Of a stretch of 5,120 nucleotides of DNA, positions 4,654 through 5,120 are shown in pieces. This DNA comes from an uncultured Oscillospiraceae bacterium (GTDB lineage Bacteria > Bacillota > Clostridia > Oscillospirales > Oscillospiraceae): NCBI GenBank assembly GCA_910587395.1, contig CAJULJ010000119.1, positions 1 to 5,120 of the forward strand, written 5' to 3'. The notes under the pieces are model-generated. The model made no database searches. It was not told the DNA's origin and saw only the letters and a list, made by a program, of their open reading frames with translations. The position numbers were made by a program, and so were the translations under genes. Each line of letters begins with the position of its first letter. The first letter of the stretch is position 1.

Positions 4654-5120
4654 CTACGCAGCCAGCCGCTCCATCTCCGCCTTTACGGAACAGGCGTCAA
4701 CATGGGTGTAATAGTCCAGCGTCATGGTGATGTTGGCATGGCCCATGATGTACTGTAACGCCTTGGGGTTCATACCGGCGTTTGCCATACGGGTACAGAA
4801 CGTGTGCCGGAGGGAGTGCGGTGTGATGTTGGGCAACTGCTCCTTGTGCTGCTTGTTATATTTCCTCACAAGGCCCTTAATCACGGCGTTATAGTTCACG
4901 CCCACTTTCGGCGTCCCATCCTTTTTGAGAAACAGGAAGTTGGTATAGCCGTCCACCGTGATGGTGGTTTTCTTTCCCCGGTTCTTCAGCACCCGCTTCA
5001 ACGCCCGGTAGACCGGCTCACTCATGGGGATTTCCCGATAGCCGCTCTTGGTCTTGGGCGTTTCGATGTAGTAGCCGTTCTTGCTGTCCCGCAAAAGCTG
5101 GTGGTCTACCCGGATTAGCC
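4654..5120 (-). CDS. tyrosine integrase, Tn916 type (C-terminal part, continues past window)
   Basis: The visible 155 residues are the C-terminal catalytic half of a phage/Tn916-type tyrosine recombinase, which cuts and rejoins DNA through a phosphotyrosine link to insert and excise an element. The frame is open to the window edge (upstream residues read LIRVDHQLL), so the TTG at 5094 is not the true start. The visible catalytic set is the lysine in the E-T-P-K-T-K-S-G turn, H-S-L-R-H-T-F (box II His and Arg), G-H-A-N (second His) and the nucleophile Tyr in L-D-Y-Y-T-H. The first catalytic Arg and the DNA-binding N-terminal domains lie beyond the edge. Tn916 Int is about 405 residues, so more than half the gene is missing here. 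It ends in TAG TGA and converges on the helicase. No excisionase is in the window. The family call is firm; membership in the same element as the helicase is not. Confidence 0.93.
   Translation of the reverse strand, partial: LIRVDHQLLRDSKNGYYIETPKTKSGYREIPMSEPVYRALKRVLKNRGKKTTITVDGYTNFLFLKKDGTPKVGVNYNAVIKGLVRKYNKQHKEQLPNITPHSLRHTFCTRMANAGMNPKALQYIMGHANITMTLDYYTHVDACSVKAEMERLAA

Noticed and set aside
4542..4730. 62-codon plus-strand frame between helicase and integrase
   Set aside because: It runs through the terminator and into the antisense of the integrase gene, has no family-like features, and its GGGAG-type upstream purines belong to the hairpin flank.
1..5120. CRISPR array, tRNA or rRNA genes
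   Set aside because: No regularly spaced repeats of CRISPR length, no tRNA cloverleaf arms and no rRNA-like stretches were seen on either strand.

Overview
The window looks like part of an integrated mobile element (or two abutting elements) from a Gram-positive, clostridial-type gut bacterium. The reasons are strong purine-rich ribosome binding sites, mid-range GC, a sigma-A-like promoter, a Tn916-type tyrosine integrase and a phage/plasmid-style SF3 (D5/P4) helicase. No host housekeeping gene and no tRNA or rRNA is visible. The genus cannot be fixed from this sequence.

Layout. Positions 21-2392 hold two minus-strand genes in one likely operon: a 371-residue protein with a CGNR-like four-cysteine zinc motif (DUF6076-like, recognised from memory), then 32 bases later a 407-residue sigma-70-like protein with an unusual cysteine-bearing insert in region 4 and a C-terminal extension. 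A divergent intergenic region (2393-2565) carries a convincing leftward promoter and three copies of TGTCATG. Rightward from 2566 lies a two-gene replication module: a CHC2 zinc-finger primase-type protein whose reading frame is broken at codon 18 by an amber codon, and an overlapping 431-residue SF3 helicase. A roughly 200-base non-coding stretch (4451-4653) holds a 50-base imperfect hairpin, a 10-base tandem repeat and a hairpin terminator. A minus-strand tyrosine integrase then runs off the right edge and converges on the helicase.

How the parts may work together (inference). The helicase and zinc-finger protein would start or support replication of the element. The sigma-like protein and its zinc-motif neighbour, transcribed divergently, would control element gene expression. 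The integrase would insert and excise the element, with the non-coding stretch as a candidate end or attachment region. The convergent layout leaves open whether the integrase belongs to the same element as the replication module.

Most notable points: the amber codon in an otherwise intact primase-type gene; the fact that four of the five genes end in two consecutive in-frame stop codons; the atypical sigma-like protein; and the dense repeat structure between helicase and integrase.
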